Source of the DNA: Siphonodentalium dalli
Lineage: Eukaryota > Mollusca > Scaphopoda > Gadilida > Siphonodentaliidae
Direction of reading: 5' to 3'
DNA length: 64,000 nt
NCBI GenBank assembly: GCA_032622095.1
Contig: CP136065.1
Coordinates: 95,983,343-96,047,342 of the forward strand
Under the pieces are notes generated by a model, which searched no databases, had not been told where the DNA came from, and saw only the letters and a program-made list of their open reading frames with translations. Made by a program: the position numbers and the translations under genes. Below are positions 59,298 to 64,000 of this stretch, one piece after another. Position 1 is the first letter of the stretch, and the number at the start of each line of letters is the position of its first letter.

Positions 59298-59827
59298 TAC
59301 ACAATAGACAATGTAAGAAGTATCCTCCCTCGTGAAACCCCTCTCCCGGTCACCCCTCCCCGTGTCGACCAGCCGCCCAGTGTCGCAGCCGGCAGGTCGG
59401 AGTTGTCTGAGAGACGCCTAGACGACCCGACCTGCATGGAGACCGACATTGTTCCAGCTATAGCAGGGACTCGGTGGATCTGCCTGAGATCCCTGCTGTT
59501 GTCGTCGAGGCTAGCGGAGAAAGGGAACAGGATACCACCCCTGCTGTTCCTGCCGCCAGCTTCGATGTGGAGTTGGACAGCTTGCCACCTCGGACACCGG
59601 AGTTATATCTTATCCCGGTGTCCCCCAGCTTCACCACCATCAACAACAACAACATAGAACATGACAGAGAATTCCAAGAATACACGAGAGAGCAACAGCA
59701 GTATAGAAGAGATCAGGAACAAAGAGTACAACTCATTATACAACAGCACCAACAGAAATCTCCTCCATCTCCACAATCATCAACTGAAAAACCTAATCCA
59801 AAGAAAAAGAGAAAGAAGAAAAAATAG
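59298..59827 (+). pseudogene. Pro/Gln-rich coding fragment with basic C-terminus
   Basis: A frame opens after a possible acceptor (TTCTTCTCTGGTTAG) and reads NVRSILPRETPLPVTPPRVD, then GRSELSERRLDDPTCMET. Near 59465 the reading moves to another frame (DSVDLPEIPAVVVEASGERE, SLPPRTPELYLIPVSPSF). It then gives a Gln/Arg-rich, probably coiled-coil stretch and ends PKKKRKKKK at TAG 59825-59827. Composition and codon use look coding and more GC-rich than the surroundings. The layout recalls tails of retroelement polyproteins or their accessory ORFs. It lies just inside the left arm of the inverted repeat. Identity unknown; the frame change suggests decay. Confidence 0.45.
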
Positions 59828-60987
59828 TCAACATCACCAAATTGCTCATACATTTTTTTTTATTTCATTCTCAATAAAGGCCAAAAATGAGGGGTGGTGG
59901 AAATGGTCCATCGACCCTTTCGACCATCCCGGCGTTAGCCCCCCCCCCCCAAACCACTCACCTTAGTCACTATTTAAGTCGCTACATAACAACAGTTGCG
60001 GAGTTTACAAAAGTGCGTACTAACCTTCCGGTTGCCTGCTCTATAAACGAGATAGGGCTTTGGAGTAAGGGCGATTATATTTAGGTGGGTTTGAAATCGG
60101 ATGTATTTCCCGAATCTGTGACAAAAGAAGGGAGCTTATTCCACTCATGTGTTGTGTATAGGAAGAAGAAGTTTCTATAATGTGCGGTTGTTCAATGACA
60201 CAAGTAGAAACTCGCGGTTGTCTAAAATTATACCGTTATTTGATACATGTGATGCTCGGGCTGGTAGTAGGTGAGATGTTATGGTGTTTCTTTATTAGTT
60301 ATTTTTAAAAGTGTCTGTACGTGGTGTTTCTCTCTGTGCCCCTAAGGTTGGACCACCCAACTTCGAGTAGAACGTTATATTGAGAGAAGAGCGGGTTAAT
60401 CCGGTGACTATTCAGGCGGCGTCAACGTGTATAGGTTCAAGTTTGTCCACCCAGTATATTATTGTGCTGCACGGTCTCCAACTACATGTACATCTCTTTC
60501 ATCTCTGTCCAAAGTAAGGGATTTGAATTTAATCGATCTGGTTAATATTGACAACTTTATATTCAATTTCGCGAGTTAATGTTCTCAATGATATGTATTT
60601 TATTCTTCGATTATGGGATAATCATGCTGTCTACATGGTGGGATTGTGGGATGTTTATCGGTGGGTTTTACGATGGAAAATGCACTTTTACCGGCGACGT
60701 GAAGAGGAAGAGATGTAATTTTATGGGATGGCGGTCTAGTAATTTCAGTTCATAGCTGTATCCGTTAATGTTCGCAATTTCATGGCAGTTGCGAATTTCA
60801 TAACAACCAATCTGAGCCCATTTCCGCTGCGCAATAGTCAATGGGAGTCTGAATGCAGGATGCGGAGATTATATAATGCGGTCAATCCATTCGCCAAGTC
60901 GTAGTGCGATGGACATTTGCACCATCAAATGCAGTTGTAGAGAACAATATTTATAAGCTCGTTTTGAGAAAATATTTAAAGGCCCAC
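59828..60987. other. No recognisable feature
   Basis: The 23-base word AGTTCATAGCTGTATCCGTT (60749) recurs at 62251, suggesting both ends belong to a common element. No RT or endonuclease motif is seen. Confidence 0.4.
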
Positions 60988-60991
60988 TTAA

Positions 60992-61481
60992 AGGCACGTG
61001 AGGCCTTAGTTGTCGAAAATATTCATATTTGTTCCAATCACCGTAAACAGAAAAACATTAAAACGCATACAGTTTCGTTCATATATACCATGACCATCGC
61101 GTAAACAGCATGTTATCATAAAGATTTACTATATTTTACCTAAGTGCCTGATTGTGTTACAGAAGACAGCACAATGGTGCTGGCTAATCACACACAAATG
61201 GCATAAACGCTCTTTATTCTTTCCATATCAGGAATTCACTCACAAAGAACGCTCTTTATGTTTACAATCATAATATGAACAAACACCAGAAAAGTAACTT
61301 TTTATGCTTTTGTTTACATAACAATGGTCAAAAATTTGACAATAACATACTGTTTATGCGATATTTCTTATTTGTATATGGACAAAGTCTGTCTACATTT
61401 TGTTGTTCTTTCTGTTTGTGGCGGTTTTTGACGGGTGGAAATATTTTCACAGGATACCCACCGCCAAGGCCAACCGTATCT
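60992..61481 (+). mobile_element. TTAA-flanked MITE, family 1, copy 4
   Basis: 490 bp between TTAA 60988-60991 and TTAA 61482-61485, nearly identical to copies 1 and 3. It lies between the arms of the 59.1/62.1-kb inverted repeat, so it inserted into that element or its remains. Confidence 0.88.
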
Positions 61482-61485
61482 TTAA

Positions 61486-62048
61486 TTTTCGAACCCCTAG
61501 ATCACATTATATAAAATATATGCCATATTCCATTTGAAAGAGGAAGCTCCAAAATATTGTATTATCAACTTACCCGGTGTAATAAACTGTGAACATGTAT
61601 TTTTTGTTGAGGTACCGGTGTGTTTTATGTGCTTAACTTTCATCTGAATTGTTCTTCAAGCCTATTATTTTCAATGGAAGGGGAATAACTCTATATCTTA
61701 GATTGAATTATGTTGCATTTTGGGAGCGAGACGGGGGGAAATGTGTCTTTGATTTTAGCTAATTAAAACCGTTTATCAAGGCAATATAAAAAAATCGGTG
61801 ACTTGAAAATTAAATGTTTATTTAAGTTGATCACGTATACATGTGAATTGTTATTGCGAACCAAGTAGTACATATATAGGATTGTATAATTAAGCACATA
61901 ATCATATTGTTATACGTGTATATGTATGTTTTGCTATATCCACATTAAATGTACTTACCCATTACAGGATACGTCATATCTATTTATATCTAAACCACTC
62001 CCAGCAATAGTCTAGATACTTGGCCATCCATTGCTCTGACATATATAT
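61486..62048. other. No recognisable feature
   Basis: AT-rich; nothing identified. Confidence 0.35.
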
Positions 62049-62198
62049 ACATTATTGAAGTATATGCCGTATGAGTCTCTGTTAATAATAAATGGGAATA
62101 AAATAAAGTAACACCATTTAAGACTCATTGAGTTTTTAAAAAAACACGAGATTTCGGCTATCTAGTAGCCTTTATTAAGTATGAAGTGAACAAACAGT
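62049..62198 (-). repeat. Right arm of ~150-bp inverted repeat
   Basis: Inverse of 59104-59252; its minus strand carries TTAATAAAGGCTACTAGATA and GCCGAAATC. One more core base has changed relative to the left arm. Confidence 0.75.
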
Positions 62199-62212
62199 AT
62201 TTTTGTAATGGT

Positions 62213-62335
62213 TAAGTACATTTAATATCCATATATATAGATTAACATTAAGTTCATAGCTGTATCCGTTAATACATTTAAATGGGTAAGTACATTTAAT
62301 ATACATATATATATATATATATATATAGATTAATA
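62213..62335 (+). repeat. Short tandem duplication with (AT)n
   Basis: TAAGTACATTTAATATCCAT at 62213 recurs at 62287 with ATACAT, followed by an AT microsatellite and AGATTAATAG in both copies. Confidence 0.75.
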
Positions 62336-62674
62336 GATGCTCGGTCCTCTTTTATCTTCATCCACTTTGTCCCATGTTACCACTGTTGTTTTAAACGTTT
62401 TTTTTAGTTTCAGCTACCTTTTTGTTTTATAGGGTTAAACCAATTAACAAATCACGACCAATATAAACTTGTTGGCTGCCATTTTAGTACACATAATAGA
62501 GTGCTACTCCGTATTTATGTTCTGTCTCCAGAACGACATAGAGGATGACCGTCAATGCCCGATTTGTCATCGTGAGATTAACGGTTGATATTGAAATAGT
62601 CGTTTTGCCTTTCTCCCACACAAACGGTATTTCAAATTGATGTTCCCAAACTTTAACACATCTGGGGATGATTG

Positions 62675-62830
62675 GTAGTTGTGGCTCAGTGGATAAGGTG
62701 CATGGACCATTAAACCGCCACACGATGTCCAGTGCCGACGAAGCTGGTACGATAGGCGCGGATTTGTAATCTACGCAAAGGGAGGGTAACAAATTCGTAT
62801 ATCTGGGCAAGTATATCAGTTGATTTATGG
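62675..62830 (+). mobile_element. tRNA-derived SINE relic
   Basis: GTTGTGGCTCAGTGGATAAG is a good tRNA A-box head. GTCCAGTGCCGACGAAGCTG is shared with the SINE at 49.4 kb, and the B box is damaged (GGTACGATAGG). The 159-codon minus ORF across it is a chance frame. Confidence 0.6.
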
Positions 62831-63213
62831 GGATATGAGGTTTTTCTAACTCTCTCGTATTGTGTTTTACAGGTGAAATTATCCCCTTTTTGTCTTTCCT
62901 CCTCCCATAAAACGGGAAACGCCGTGATATGGCATATCGGCTGAAACGACAGTTTACCAACAAGCATACTCTCTAAGTTTCGTTTGACAAGATTATAGCT
63001 CAACACCATAGTACTCTGGTGTTGGGCAAGATAGTAAACATAGTTTTAGCAGAATATATATACAACATGCACTGTGTTAATATACAAGTATCGGTGCTGC
63101 AAAATCCTTTCGCTTGTTATTTTACTGCTTCTAGAGTAGAAGTCACGTGATATAATTCGGGACAATGGTTAATTACGACCTGAGCACGCCGTGTTGTGAA
63201 AAAAAGTGTTAAA
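62831..63213. other. No recognisable feature; upstream of candidate exon
   Basis: No convincing TATA box or other promoter element could be picked out. Confidence 0.3.
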
Positions 63214-63283
63214 ATGACAGACGATTTCTTTAGCCGCAAGTTGAATGAATTGGGCTTGATGGAACTGAAGGAGTTATTCGAAG
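63214..63283 (+). CDS. Candidate first coding exon
   Basis: ATG at 63214 (context AAAATGA) opens a short frame reading MTDDFFSRKLNELGLMELKE, then LFEG. It ends at a consensus donor, GAAG|GTGAGA, at 63283/63284. The Leu-Gly-Leu helical pattern resembles the beginning of SAM-like or other small helical domains found at protein N-termini, but 23 codons are too few to decide. No second exon is recognisable before the window ends. It could equally belong to a mobile-element gene. Confidence 0.35.
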
Positions 63284-64000
63284 GTGAGATTCATTTTCCA
63301 ATAACAGTTTGTGTCTCCGGACCAGCTGCTGGAGATGGAATAATTCAATGTTGTCAAATTGGACGTTGAGTTGAAAGAGGTTTCGTATCAATTAACTAAT
63401 TAATTAATTAATTTTGTCCATAGGAAATAAATGAGCTATTTTTTTTAGATATATCTGAATATGCTATCGCGAGAATAGTTAATTTTTTTACCGAGCGTTA
63501 TTGGTAATAATAAATTGTACCCAATAAATAAGTAATTATTCACCCAATGTTGAGTACAATAAAATGGCGCAACGCAGGGGGGGATTTAGTATTGAGTAAA
63601 TTGTTACTCTGAGCTGAGTAAAAATCTTCGTCCAACATTGGGTAAAATTGGCCCAAATTGGGTAATATGTTTTGCCAAAAAAACAAATGTTACTAAACGT
63701 TCGCGAGGTGATATGTGCACCATTGTGTTGGGTATAAACATTTTTACACAATATGGGTACAATTTTAGCCAGAACGATTCAGAGTGTAGAGTTTTCGGTC
63801 TGGTTTCCAAGTTGACACCCTCCACAACGGAGACCCCCCCCCAGTCACGACAATGGCAGGGTTGTTATATACACTGTATCTGAGTCGTTATTGTCACACC
63901 CTATATTCGCTCTACGACACTATACAGCACGCTGTCGTTTTCGTTTCCTGGGATACAGAACAGCTAGGTTACAGTTATATATTAGATGTTATCACCAGGC
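63284..64000. other. Possible intron; no feature recognised
   Basis: It contains (TTAA)n near 63400 and related inverted words GTTGAGTACAA / TTGGGTAAAATTGG around 63550-63665. The two-strand ORFs at 63536-63883 match nothing. Confidence 0.35.

Noticed and set aside
62484-62963. 159-codon minus-strand ORF as a gene
   Set aside because: It overlaps a plus-strand SINE relic and its translation has no family resemblance.

Overview
This is eukaryotic nuclear DNA, AT-rich by eye, with no bacterial operon structure and almost no host coding sequence. The element content suggests an invertebrate metazoan: Jockey/CR1-type LINEs, tRNA-derived SINEs with (CAAT)n or (AAACC)n tails, a KIAA1958/DUF3504-type Crypton recombinase and many small TIR elements. 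The style of the SINEs and the abundance of ACATGTA-type words fit a marine lophotrochozoan, possibly a mollusc. That is inference, and I cannot name a species.

Layout. 0-10 kb: a 151-bp palindrome, a TTAA-flanked MITE (family 1), a broken LINE (4.1-6.2 kb), a 57-bp minisatellite and a decayed Crypton-like recombinase (8.1-9.7 kb). 10-21 kb: palindromes, minisatellites, one MITE nested in another (12.2-12.9 kb), an inverted copy of a ~150-bp satellite array (13.7-14.4 kb), one unidentified but coding-like ORF (16.4-16.8 kb, minus), another family 1 MITE and a foldback structure with minisatellite arms (20.3-21.1 kb). 21-32 kb: two C2H2 zinc-finger exons on opposite strands inside a ~45-bp inverted repeat, an old SINE, a LINE 3' end (26.3-27.1 kb, minus), a degenerate satellite array (27.9-29.8 kb), a second TTAA MITE family and a SINE with clear target duplications. 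34-40 kb: a head-to-tail retroposon-like cluster and a Jockey-type LINE split by a 1,246-bp TA-flanked element. 41-47 kb: two clusters of an alternating A-B-A-B-A composite element. 48-64 kb: a SINE with a 13-bp target duplication, more retroposon-like units, MITEs and a foldback element, a ~150-bp inverted repeat pair with a hammerhead-like core around a proline/glutamine-rich coding fragment, and a short candidate first exon at 63.2 kb.

The window reads as an intergenic or intronic stretch built by successive, often nested, transposon insertions. No transposase for any of the TA- or TTAA-flanked elements is recognisable here, so these look non-autonomous. The recombinase and LINE frames are all broken. 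The most unusual feature is the composite element at 41-47 kb: a 455-bp module with its own terminal inverted repeats alternates with an ~870-900-bp module, and each whole cluster is flanked by a single TA. I found no CRISPR array, rRNA, functional tRNA gene or complete protein-coding gene.
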